Of a DNA stretch of 24,803 nucleotides, positions 13,348-20,437 are shown one piece after another (within the stretch, counting starts at the first letter, position 1; each line of letters starts with the position of its first letter). The notes under the pieces were generated by a model. That model had not been told where the DNA came from, did not search any database, and saw only the letters and a program-made list of their open reading frames with translations. The position numbers and the translations under genes are program-made. This stretch comes from a virus. The stretch spans positions 1 to 24,803 of the IMG/VR virus record IMGVR_UViG_3300013006_001305; one strand, given 5' to 3'.

Positions 13348-16062
13348 TTAACCAAAAGAAAATAAATCATCAAATGTATTACTAGTATTTGTGTCGCTAC
13401 GCAAATTCCAATCTAACACACCTAATAAATTTTCAATCTTTTCATCTACTAGTGTTCGTTCCATTTCAGCGTCATCAAATGGCAACTCACAGAACCAACT
13501 TGGTAATCTTAGTTCATCAGTTGGATATGCTATTGAAGTAAATCCTAATGGGTTTGATTTAAGTTTACAAACCACTACCTTCATACCGTCTACAATTTTC
13601 ATTGAGTAATTATCACTGTTTACTTTACGCAAATAGTTATAATTAAGAGCCGCTCTAACGTGACCCGGCATATTAGCTTTACCAACTTTGCTTTTTGCTT
13701 CTAGGTCGCCATACATAGTAAGTTTGTTAACTGACTTGGGCGATCCTTTAGTCCAACTATCCTGTGCTGATAACTGACGTTTAAATTCCTTAATGAGTTC
13801 AATTATCTGTGCTCTTTGTTCACCAGCAAGAACTCTTTTAAGAACATCCATCAAAAATTCTTGAATGTATTTGGGGGTATCAGCACGTTTTAAATCAAGA
13901 CCCATAGCCTTAATATCACCTGTTTTACCATTAACATCTTTGCGTTTACCTTCTTTGTCAAAGATATTGATAGCATAACGTTTCTTAGTGATAAACAATG
14001 AACGATCGCCGATCAATTCACGACCAGCTTTAATAATTTCACCATTCTTTCTTGGAGCATGAAACGCACGTTCCATGAAAGATGGGAATGAGTCATTGGC
14101 TTGATCGGCTATGCTATCATACAACCCAATACACATCTCTTTATTCCAATCTAGCTCACCTTTATCAATTTGTTCTTTGAGTATAGGATATGCTGTGAAA
14201 TAGCAACTGTCAGTATCGCCATATACAATTGCTTGTCCTTCATGTGAATATGTACCTTCAACTAGTTCATTGATGGTACTCATCATATGGCGAACAATTT
14301 GACGACCGCTTAGTGTTACAGATTGACCGATACGCTTATCATAGAAGCGACAATGTTCGTTAAGAAGTGCACCATATGCACTATTAAGTAAAATCTTACG
14401 CACTAATTGACGTTTATCCCAATACTCTTTATCTTCGTCGGTAGTTGATTCTTTAAGTTTCTTTTGCATGACCTTACGATCACTGTACCAGCGTGAGAGT
14501 AGACCGGGAATCACTCCTTCTTTCTCGTAAGTATAGATAGTACCATTTGCACTAATGATATATGGCTTATGACTGTCAAAGATCAATTTCCATATTTCTG
14601 CCGCACTCATTTCTACACTACGGCCATCTTCGTAGTCTACTGTAAGAATAGTACCACGTTCTTGGTTCATAATAGCAGTATATTCTAGTGAACCAAACAA
14701 GTTCTCCCAAAGAATACTACCTGTTACGTCATCATCACCTTCTTTGTATCGTTTTTTTTCAGTAGCTAGCCGCCTACCTTTTTCATACATGTATTGGTCA
14801 GTGAGTGTTTGTCTGACCTGTGCGACAATGGTTTCTGGGGCCATGTTAAGAGCGCGGATAGCTGAGGGGTAGAGCGAGTTAATATCGACCGCCCCAACCC
14901 ATTCGTGAACACCTCTTTTGGGAGTAGCAACATAGGCACCTGCTGCTTGTTGGACATCTTCTGCATTTTCAACCTTTCGTTTTTTATCAGGAACAACCAA
15001 TCCACGTTCGTGGGCTTCATTCATAATTGCCATTTCAATCATTGCTACAGAACCCATTACTGTTGGTAGCAGTACTGTATTCTCATGCGCTAGTTGATTT
15101 GCCAATTCTAAGAATTTTAATTTGTTGTGAATTTTAACCAACAACATAGTATCTTGTCTATTATATTCGATAAAGCGTTTGAAGTCTTTATTGTACAATT
15201 GGTCAAGAGTACCTTCATATTGAGTTTTGTTTTCACCGACTTCCATCTCACCAATGAAGTCTAGCTTATAGCTATGCCGACTTTCATAATTATACTTTTT
15301 GTATAGTTGTAGATAGTCCATGTGAACACGACCAACTAAGTCATAAGTAGTTTCACTTTTACCAAATCTTTCATATTCACGTGGCTTAGGAAGTTGACCC
15401 ATCAAGCAAAACTTACGAGTATCATCCTTACTCATCACCCTAGTAACACGATTGACCATGTAAGGTATGTCGTATCCTTCCGAGTTCCAACCAGTGAGTA
15501 CATCAGCATCTTCGATCAATTGAAAGAAAACATCGAACATATCCTTTTCATTATTAAAAAGAATAGTGTTGTCAAATTCTCCCGCAATTTCTTGTGCTGT
15601 TTCGGGACTCATATGCTTGGGAGCAATGACTAGAGTAAAGCATTGGTCAAGCCAATCTAGGTAACAGCTAATAGCTGTTACTGGGTTGAAAGGATCGCTT
15701 GTGGGGCTAAAGCCCTTTTCAGGATCGAAATCAACCTCAATATCAAAGAAGCAAGTATGAAGTTTGGGTGCATCTACCTTTAAGTAGTTTTCGCTTAAGC
15801 ATCTAAATATGACGTTAACGTCACTTTCAAACAGTTTTTTACCTGAATGAATCCTACGTTCTTTTTCAAACTCGGCACGTTTGCGAGTTGAAAATTTGCT
15901 AACAGCATCTCCGTAAATACTACGATATTTACCTTTTGTGTCGGTAAAGTACATTGTATAGTTAGTAGGAAACTCACGATAAGTACGTTTACCTTCGGGA
16001 GTTCGTTCTACGACAAAAATTCTATCCGAATCTCTGTCTAAGATAGCATCTACATAACTCAA
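13348..16062 (-). CDS. 43: Family B DNA polymerase with 3'-5' exonuclease (T4 gp43-like)
   Basis: A 904-residue replicative polymerase, against 898 in T4 gp43. The exonuclease motifs are CFFDIEVDFD (Exo I), TGWNSEGYDIPYMVNR (Exo II) and YNRQDTMLL (Exo III). The polymerase motifs are VDINSLYPSAIRALN (A), RKILLNSAYGALLN (B) and VYGDTDSCYF (C). All catalytic carboxylates are present. The last residues TFDDLFSFG look like the C-terminal clamp-binding peptide of gp43. The start codon is TTG: it overlaps the preceding stop as TTGA and has AGGA nine bases upstream, while the next Met is 36 residues in and would delete part of the N-terminal domain. The clamp gene follows after a promoter-bearing gap. 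Confidence 0.95.
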   Translation of the reverse strand: MSYVDAILDRDSDRIFVVERTPEGKRTYREFPTNYTMYFTDTKGKYRSIYGDAVSKFSTRKRAEFEKERRIHSGKKLFESDVNVIFRCLSENYLKVDAPKLHTCFFDIEVDFDPEKGFSPTSDPFNPVTAISCYLDWLDQCFTLVIAPKHMSPETAQEIAGEFDNTILFNNEKDMFDVFFQLIEDADVLTGWNSEGYDIPYMVNRVTRVMSKDDTRKFCLMGQLPKPREYERFGKSETTYDLVGRVHMDYLQLYKKYNYESRHSYKLDFIGEMEVGENKTQYEGTLDQLYNKDFKRFIEYNRQDTMLLVKIHNKLKFLELANQLAHENTVLLPTVMGSVAMIEMAIMNEAHERGLVVPDKKRKVENAEDVQQAAGAYVATPKRGVHEWVGAVDINSLYPSAIRALNMAPETIVAQVRQTLTDQYMYEKGRRLATEKKRYKEGDDDVTGSILWENLFGSLEYTAIMNQERGTILTVDYEDGRSVEMSAAEIWKLIFDSHKPYIISANGTIYTYEKEGVIPGLLSRWYSDRKVMQKKLKESTTDEDKEYWDKRQLVRKILLNSAYGALLNEHCRFYDKRIGQSVTLSGRQIVRHMMSTINELVEGTYSHEGQAIVYGDTDSCYFTAYPILKEQIDKGELDWNKEMCIGLYDSIADQANDSFPSFMERAFHAPRKNGEIIKAGRELIGDRSLFITKKRYAINIFDKEGKRKDVNGKTGDIKAMGLDLKRADTPKYIQEFLMDVLKRVLAGEQRAQIIELIKEFKRQLSAQDSWTKGSPKSVNKLTMYGDLEAKSKVGKANMPGHVRAALNYNYLRKVNSDNYSMKIVDGMKVVVCKLKSNPLGFTSIAYPTDELRLPSWFCELPFDDAEMERTLVDEKIENLLGVLDWNLRSDTNTSNTFDDLFSFG

Positions 16063-16319
16063 AGAGTTTTTCCTACAGTTTCCAAGATTTCGTTCAAATC
16101 TTCGTGTTCTTTGTTAGTTTGTCCCAAGCTAGCCTTGTGTGCGATACGAATTGCTTTTTTCAGAATGCTTGGTTTGATTTCCAATTCTTCTGCCACTGCT
16201 TTAACTGTGTCAGCTAATCCTTCAGTAAGGGCATCAATTTCATGCATGGTTGCCATGCCTTCATTGACAATTTGTGTAAGTTTAAGCTTAGCTTCAACGC
16301 TAAAAGTTCTTGAAGTCAT
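16059..16319 (-). CDS. dsbA: T4 DsbA-like double-stranded DNA-binding protein
   Basis: An 86-residue helical, charged protein, close to T4 DsbA (89 residues). The second half, with AVAEELEIKPSILKKAIRIA then HKASLGQTNKEHEDLNEIL, follows the T4 pattern of A-x-x-E-L-(G/E) helix, L/I-rich helix, H-K, and an acidic C-terminal helix. T4 DsbA binds DNA near late promoters, so a role in DNA organisation or late transcription is plausible. The start at 16319 has the strong site AAAGGAGAACCT before ATG; a start at 16370 would overlap the promoter -35 box. It is the first gene of the long minus-strand block and overlaps the polymerase start by 4 bases. Confidence 0.6.
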   Translation of the reverse strand: MTSRTFSVEAKLKLTQIVNEGMATMHEIDALTEGLADTVKAVAEELEIKPSILKKAIRIAHKASLGQTNKEHEDLNEILETVGKTL

Positions 16320-16324
16320 AGGTT

Positions 16325-16330
16325 CTCCTT
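16325..16330 (-). promoter_or_regulatory. Strong ribosome-binding site for the DsbA-like gene
   Basis: AAGGAG on the minus strand, 5 bases before the ATG at 16319. It decides the start of this gene against longer alternatives. Confidence 0.75.
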
Positions 16331-16341
16331 TAAAGTATGAT

Positions 16342-16370
16342 AGTATATATGTTAATGTGGATTGAGTCAA
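16342..16370 (-). promoter_or_regulatory. Sigma70-type promoter at the head of the replication/modification block
   Basis: Minus strand TTGACT (16370-16365), 17-base spacer, TATACT (16347-16342). Each hexamer matches five of six consensus bases. Transcription would start near 16335, about 15 bases before the DsbA-like ATG. It faces left, away from the divergent oxygenase gene, and can serve the whole block down to 2423. This looks like a host-polymerase (early/middle) promoter. Confidence 0.75.
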
Positions 16371-16421
16371 GAGTTTTGTGAGGTAAATTTATCCATAGTA
16401 ACTTAGAAAATAAATATTGGT

Positions 16422-16949
16422 ATGATATTTGAAGAAAAAACAGTTCCAACTACTGCAACCATTTTTACCGCAGATTTTTCGGAATATAAACCTTTATTAG
16501 AATTATCCAAAGAAGCTATTTTTGAAGAAAAAATAAAAGATAATGGTGAATCTCTAAATTCTAATGTAAGAGCTAGTTACGTAACATCTTACTTTGCTCA
16601 TGAGCATAACGAAAAATTTACTCCATTAATTGATTTGGTTACAAAAACAGCCAATGATATAATCAATGAAAAAGATAAGGCTAATATACAATTTCGCTGT
16701 TTGAATGCATGGGGAATGGAATATTTATCAGGAGATTATGCATTACCTCATAGGCATTTTCAATGGGCACCTAGCTACTCAGCGATATGTTATATTGATG
16801 TTGATGATGATTGTGCTCCTATTATATTTGAAAATCACACGCTTATCAAGCCTAAATCAAATATGTTTATTTTATTCCCCGCATCAGTGTTGCATCATGT
16901 GCCTAAAACTAAAGGCAACAGAATTTTAATGTCATATAACTTGATTTAA
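16422..16949 (+). CDS. 2-oxoglutarate/Fe(II)-dependent oxygenase
   Basis: A 175-residue protein alone on the plus strand between two minus-strand blocks. Residues 108-136 (ALPHRHFQWAPSYSAICYID, then a central CAPIIFEN) and FPASVLHHVPKTKGNRILMS form a double-stranded beta-helix pattern as in the phage '2OG-FeII_Oxy_5' type. H110 or H112 would be the first metal ligand, H158 or H159 the distal His, and R167 the 2-oxoglutarate-binding Arg. The substrate is unknown; in phages such enzymes are candidates for hydroxylating a virion protein, a base or a sugar. The stop overlaps the tilS-like stop on the other strand by 4 bases. No ribosome-binding site is clear before its ATG. Confidence 0.75.
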   Translation: MIFEEKTVPTTATIFTADFSEYKPLLELSKEAIFEEKIKDNGESLNSNVRASYVTSYFAHEHNEKFTPLIDLVTKTANDIINEKDKANIQFRCLNAWGMEYLSGDYALPHRHFQWAPSYSAICYIDVDDDCAPIIFENHTLIKPKSNMFILFPASVLHHVPKTKGNRILMSYNLI

Positions 16950-17536
16950 TCCTGCTTTTCAACTAAACGTTTTACTACTGTATGTAGTCCAGGATTTACT
17001 TTAAGAGCATTGGGCATCATTAAATGTCTAATATAATTTCGTGTATATTGAACATCATCATTGCTTAAATCTTCACACCAATTAATATTCTTACGTTTGC
17101 ACCAATTAATAAACTCACTCTTTCTAGTAGAAAGAAACGGCCTTAGTACATTATTTCTTGTTTTTGGGATGACTTTGGGAGTACCATGCATACAAGACCA
17201 AAGATAAGTTTCGGTGCAATCATCAAGGTGGTGCCCAGTTATTACAGGACCCAGTGGTTCAAAAAACTTATATCGTTCGTTTCGCCAAAACTCTTCCTGA
17301 CTTAATTCTTTTGGTTTCTTTTCATGAAGCATACCAACTAGTAGTGGAAGATCACGTTCGGTACAAAATTTGGCAACGAACTCAAATGCCCGTTGAGAAT
17401 TTTCTGTTCCATGATGATAAAACGCACAAGTGACCTCATGATTTTTTGTAAGAAAATCAGTAATAGCAACACTATCTACACCACCACTTAGTGCAATAGT
17501 AAGTTGTTTTGGTAATGGGAAAAGTAATTTAAGCAT
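16946..17536 (-). CDS. tilS: tRNA(Ile)-lysidine synthase-like PP-loop ATPase, short form
   Basis: A 196-residue N-type ATP pyrophosphatase. TIALSGGVDSVA at 13-24 is the PP-loop. GHHLDDCTETYL is the TilS H-H-x-D-D-x-x-E-T motif. RPFLSTRKSEF, NWCEDLSNDD and YTRNYIRHLMMP follow the TilS order R-P-L, E-D-x-S-N and R-N-x-I-R. E. coli TilS is 432 residues; this protein has the catalytic domain only. TilS changes the CAU anticodon of tRNA-Ile2 to read AUA. AUA codons are frequent in this AT-rich DNA, so the enzyme could support translation of phage genes. No matching tRNA gene is in the window. The ATG sits at the predicted transcription start, with no leader. Confidence 0.8.
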   Translation of the reverse strand: MLKLLFPLPKQLTIALSGGVDSVAITDFLTKNHEVTCAFYHHGTENSQRAFEFVAKFCTERDLPLLVGMLHEKKPKELSQEEFWRNERYKFFEPLGPVITGHHLDDCTETYLWSCMHGTPKVIPKTRNNVLRPFLSTRKSEFINWCKRKNINWCEDLSNDDVQYTRNYIRHLMMPNALKVNPGLHTVVKRLVEKQD

Positions 17537-17554
17537 CTGTGTATGATAACACAG
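17537..17554. repeat. Inverted repeat directly before the tilS-like start codon
   Basis: CTGTGT and ACACAG, six bases each, separated by six bases, ending at the base next to the ATG. The central six bases are also the candidate -10 box. It could be an operator covering the promoter, or a chance repeat. Confidence 0.35.
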
Positions 17555-17571
17555 TATGCTTTATAAGTCAA
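17543..17571 (-). promoter_or_regulatory. Candidate sigma70 promoter for a leaderless tilS-like transcript
   Basis: Minus strand TTGACT (17571-17566), 17-base spacer, TATCAT (17548-17543), each matching five of six consensus bases. The -35 box is the end of the upstream GNAT gene. The predicted start is at about 17536, the A of the ATG. The -35 hexamer is the same as in the promoter at 16342-16370. Confidence 0.45.
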
Positions 17572-17965
17572 GTATCATTACAGGGTTGTTGCCAGCAGTA
17601 CCTACCACTTCAAACCCAAAACCCGCATACCATTTGGTTAGGTCAAATGGATTATCTTCGTCCGTATCCGAAACTAATAAGATAGCATCTGCCCCGTTAT
17701 TAGCCGCATCGTCAATTGCATTGCTTACCAAATCATTACCGATACCTTGACCACGATAGTCATCATCTACATACATGTTTCTTATTAATGCTAAAGTTTT
17801 ATATCGGTTAGTGATATTGTTTATTAACTCAGGTGTTGCACCTTGACTTTGTAAGTAGTTATTAATATTAGGTTTGTCAGTAGGCATAACATAACCCTCT
17901 AGTGAACCACCTTCGGTATGTTGTGAGATTGATTTCTGTTCAGTTATGAATTCAAATGATTTCAT
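17561..17965 (-). CDS. GNAT acetyltransferase with capsid-targeting-like N-terminus
   Basis: A 134-residue protein. It begins MKSFEFITEQKS, strongly like the N-terminal capsid-targeting peptide of T4 internal proteins (M-K-T-Y-Q-E-F-I-A/T-E), with I-T-E as the would-be protease site. The rest is a GNAT fold: LALIRNMYVDDDYRGQGIGN at about 58-77 is motif A, with R-G-Q-G-I-G for acetyl-CoA; ADAILLVSD and WYAGFGFEVVG are the later strands and the Y/F-x-x-x-G-F motif. The acceptor substrate is unknown. The start overlaps the metallopeptidase stop as ATGA, so the pair is coupled. The upstream partner also has a targeting-like N-terminus. Confidence 0.8.
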   Translation of the reverse strand: MKSFEFITEQKSISQHTEGGSLEGYVMPTDKPNINNYLQSQGATPELINNITNRYKTLALIRNMYVDDDYRGQGIGNDLVSNAIDDAANNGADAILLVSDTDEDNPFDLTKWYAGFGFEVVGTAGNNPVMILDL

Positions 17966-18543
17966 TGGAAAATATGGTGATTCTGTTCGCCGTATATCTT
18001 AATAAATTTCCCAGCAAGCATATCCGCTTGAGCTTCGATTGGGCTACCTGGATAACTAGATCCTGGCTTAATCATATTCAATTCACCCTGGCGAACGTGT
18101 ACCAATTCATGGAATACCGTTCTTAATATATCTACTAAATTACGGTTATTAGCATAAACCCAAACACTATTCTCACCATTTACATGTCTACCAGTATGAT
18201 GGTTGGTTTGTGCTTCTTCAGTATCCATACTTAATTCAATCTTTGGTTTTTTTTCTAATTTTAGAATATCCGATGCCCAATCAGCAAATTTATTTACTTC
18301 ATCTTCTATGTTTAAATCATCCTCCGTATCAGTTTCATCTAGTTTATTTTTGAGCCAATGATCAGGAGTCTTTTTATATTTTTTTAAAAATAAATTATGT
18401 AAAGCTTTTCCTGTAATACTATGCTTATTTGCAATATCACGCATAAGCTTATCTATGGTATCATAGTTGTGCTTTCTTAAAGAAGGTAATCTTTTGGCTA
18501 GTTCATTAGCAGCAGATTCCACAATAATTTCATTTGTATTCAT
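17962..18543 (-). CDS. HExxH zinc metallopeptidase-like protein with capsid-targeting-like N-terminus
   Basis: A 193-residue protein. Near the C-terminus, TVFHELVHVRQGELN gives the H145-E-L-V-H149 zinc motif, and SPIEAQADMLAGKFI gives a downstream E170 that could be the third ligand, as in gluzincin-type peptidases. VWVYANNRN before it resembles an edge strand. The N-terminus MNTNEIIVESAANELA has the M-x-x-x-E-I-I-V-E form of a capsid-targeting peptide. Residues about 10-75 are helical and charged. The substrate is unknown; a host protein or the host envelope is conceivable if it is ejected. CATAAATA at 18551-18558, one base off the T4 late-promoter consensus, lies just upstream, but may be chance in AT-rich DNA. 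Confidence 0.65.
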   Translation of the reverse strand: MNTNEIIVESAANELAKRLPSLRKHNYDTIDKLMRDIANKHSITGKALHNLFLKKYKKTPDHWLKNKLDETDTEDDLNIEDEVNKFADWASDILKLEKKPKIELSMDTEEAQTNHHTGRHVNGENSVWVYANNRNLVDILRTVFHELVHVRQGELNMIKPGSSYPGSPIEAQADMLAGKFIKIYGEQNHHIFQ

Positions 18544-18553
18544 AATGTAGTAT

Positions 18554-20377
18554 TTATGTGTATTTAATATTTATTTCGGTTGAAATATTCTGTCTTTCTA
18601 TTATATTATTATGTAATACAACTGCATCCATTTTTGAATACATAAACGAATTAATGGCATCACTTGGGGTTTCAACAATTGGTTCTTTGGGAATAGTATT
18701 AAAAGAAGTATTAAGAAGAATGGGAACACCGGTTAACTCATAAAATTTCCTCAGTAAAAGATAAAGCTTTTCATTTTGTTCTCGGTTAACTACTTGTATT
18801 CTACAGGAATTATCTACATGAGTTACAGCAGGAATTAATCCTAATTTATTTGATTTAACTTTAGCACTAAAAAGCATGTAGTAAGAATCTTTTTTTGGTG
18901 TCGTAAACCAATCATCTACATATTCTTCTAGTACTACAGCCGCATATGGCCTCCACTCTTCTCTTTTCTTAACTTTAGTGTTTAAATGTTGTTTATTATC
19001 ATAGCATGGATTTGCAAGTATGGATCTATTCCCCAAAGCTCTAGGCCCAAATTCACTTTTACCTTGATACCATCCTATTATATTATTGTTTTTTAACTTT
19101 ATTCCAGTGTAATTTATTATTTCTTCAAAATTTAAAGTCTTAACAGAAAAGTTTTTATTAAAATTCTTTAAATTTTGTTTATCTAAAATAGCATTCTTTA
19201 TGTCATTGTCCGAATATTCTAAACCAATACATCCAATATTAGTTGGCAATATTATTTCTTTTTCTAATTGCCACGCTTTTAGTAATGCTGCGCCTTGATG
19301 CAAACCGTCATCATTTGGTGCAGGGGGAATGTGAATGTCCTCAAAAAGTCCTTCTTCAATTAATTTTGAATTAAGTAGTATGTTTAATGCACATCCGCCA
19401 CCTAAACAAAGTTTTTTCTTTTTGATTTGTTTAGGTAATTTTGAAAAATATTCTAACATTATTTTTTCAAAACAATATTGCGTCCATGCTGCTATGTCTT
19501 CTCCTGAAAATTTACATTCTTGATTTTGTATTTCAAGATCTGGTGATACATAAGGTGCTATTTCATGTAAATGCGAATAATTAAACTCATTGTTAGGAAT
19601 TATGGTAGGTATCTCGTATTCATTTGTTTTTGAAGAATATACCATCATAGGAGAAGGTAAATCAATTACTTTACCATAGGCTGATAATCCCATTACTTTC
19701 CCGGGCATTGATTCTATTTCCCATGAATTATTTGTAATGCCTGTCCAATTTAATTTATTTTTTTGTGCAAGACTAAATCCAGAATAATTTACATAAAATC
19801 CCCCAACCCCACCTCCATAAAAAGGCGCGTTACCAGAATACACATATGTAGTATATAAATTATTAAATTGTTTATTTTTATAATTACCAATATTTAAGCT
19901 AGACCAATTTTCGATATGTACACCGTACAGAATTCTTGCTGTTCCTGTCGTATCGAAAGAGTATACATTAACATCTTCATCTTTAAAAGATGAAGTTAAC
20001 AATGTTCCCATTGAATGGGATATATGGTGATCTACAATACATATCTCTGCATTAATAAAAATATCTTTGAAAAAAATTTCAGAAGAAATATAATTATGGT
20101 GCCGAGTTGTATTTAAATTGGGAGATTCGTGGCTATAATCAGGCATAACCACAATATCTATGTCTTTAGGGGTAAAATTAAATTTAGATAATATATCTAC
20201 CGCTATAGATTTAGAAAAATTACCATCGTATTTAATTCTAGTAAATCTTTCGTTTGAAATTGAAAAAACTAATTTTCCATCTGCTATTAACGTGAGTCCG
20301 GCGCCATGAACCCATTTATTATGTCCTCCTACATTAGCGTTCCAATACCATCCACCTGATACACCTAATATATTCAT
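18554..20377 (-). CDS. Carbamoyltransferase (NodU/CmcH/TobZ family)
   Basis: A 607-residue enzyme of the O-carbamoyltransferase family, which makes carbamoyl-adenylate from carbamoyl phosphate and ATP and passes it to a hydroxyl. The N-terminal Kae1-like domain has MNILGVSGGWYWNANVGGHN, SNERFTRIKYDG, IVDHHISHSMG (metal-binding His at 117-121), CLGGGCALN at 324-332 and NDDGLHQGAA at 355-364. The C-terminal domain has SEFGPRALGNRSILANP, EEWRPYAAVVL and GVPILLNTSFN. Length and motif order are complete. The substrate could be a sugar or a hydroxymethylated base; phage homologues have been discussed in DNA modification. A GAGG ribosome-binding site precedes the ATG. A 26-bp palindrome separates it from the amidoligase gene. 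Confidence 0.93.
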   Translation of the reverse strand: MNILGVSGGWYWNANVGGHNKWVHGAGLTLIADGKLVFSISNERFTRIKYDGNFSKSIAVDILSKFNFTPKDIDIVVMPDYSHESPNLNTTRHHNYISSEIFFKDIFINAEICIVDHHISHSMGTLLTSSFKDEDVNVYSFDTTGTARILYGVHIENWSSLNIGNYKNKQFNNLYTTYVYSGNAPFYGGGVGGFYVNYSGFSLAQKNKLNWTGITNNSWEIESMPGKVMGLSAYGKVIDLPSPMMVYSSKTNEYEIPTIIPNNEFNYSHLHEIAPYVSPDLEIQNQECKFSGEDIAAWTQYCFEKIMLEYFSKLPKQIKKKKLCLGGGCALNILLNSKLIEEGLFEDIHIPPAPNDDGLHQGAALLKAWQLEKEIILPTNIGCIGLEYSDNDIKNAILDKQNLKNFNKNFSVKTLNFEEIINYTGIKLKNNNIIGWYQGKSEFGPRALGNRSILANPCYDNKQHLNTKVKKREEWRPYAAVVLEEYVDDWFTTPKKDSYYMLFSAKVKSNKLGLIPAVTHVDNSCRIQVVNREQNEKLYLLLRKFYELTGVPILLNTSFNTIPKEPIVETPSDAINSFMYSKMDAVVLHNNIIERQNISTEINIKYT

Positions 20378-20397
20378 TCGACCCTCATGATTTCAAA

Positions 20398-20423
20398 ATA
20401 GCTAAGATATATATCTTAGCTAT
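20398..20423 (-). terminator. 26-bp perfect palindrome, possible terminator or operator
   Basis: The half-site ATAGCTAAGATAT is followed at once by its exact reverse complement. It lies between the amidoligase stop (20438) and the carbamoyltransferase start (20377). On the minus strand the hairpin is followed by TTTTGAAA, so it could be a weak intrinsic terminator. The AT-rich stem and short T run also allow a protein-binding operator or an RNA-processing site. Confidence 0.5.
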
Positions 20424-20437
20424 AAGGATTGAATAAA

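Noticed and set aside
14766-15020. An 84-codon minus-strand frame inside the polymerase gene.
   Set aside because: It is an out-of-frame shadow of the polymerase motif A region.
16320-16370. A longer DsbA-like protein starting at 16370.
   Set aside because: The added bases hold the promoter and the ribosome-binding site of the shorter form.
16405-16421. AATAAATA before the oxygenase gene as a T4-type late promoter.
   Set aside because: One mismatch to TATAAATA is expected often in such AT-rich DNA, and the position leaves no room for a leader; I did not list it as a feature.
16946-17536. The PP-loop protein as the missing QueC.
   Set aside because: It has the S-G-G-x-D-S loop that QueC shares, but the downstream H-H-x-D-D-x-x-E-T, R-P-F-L, E-D-L-S-N and R-N-Y-I-R motifs are those of TilS, and the QueC cysteine cluster is absent.
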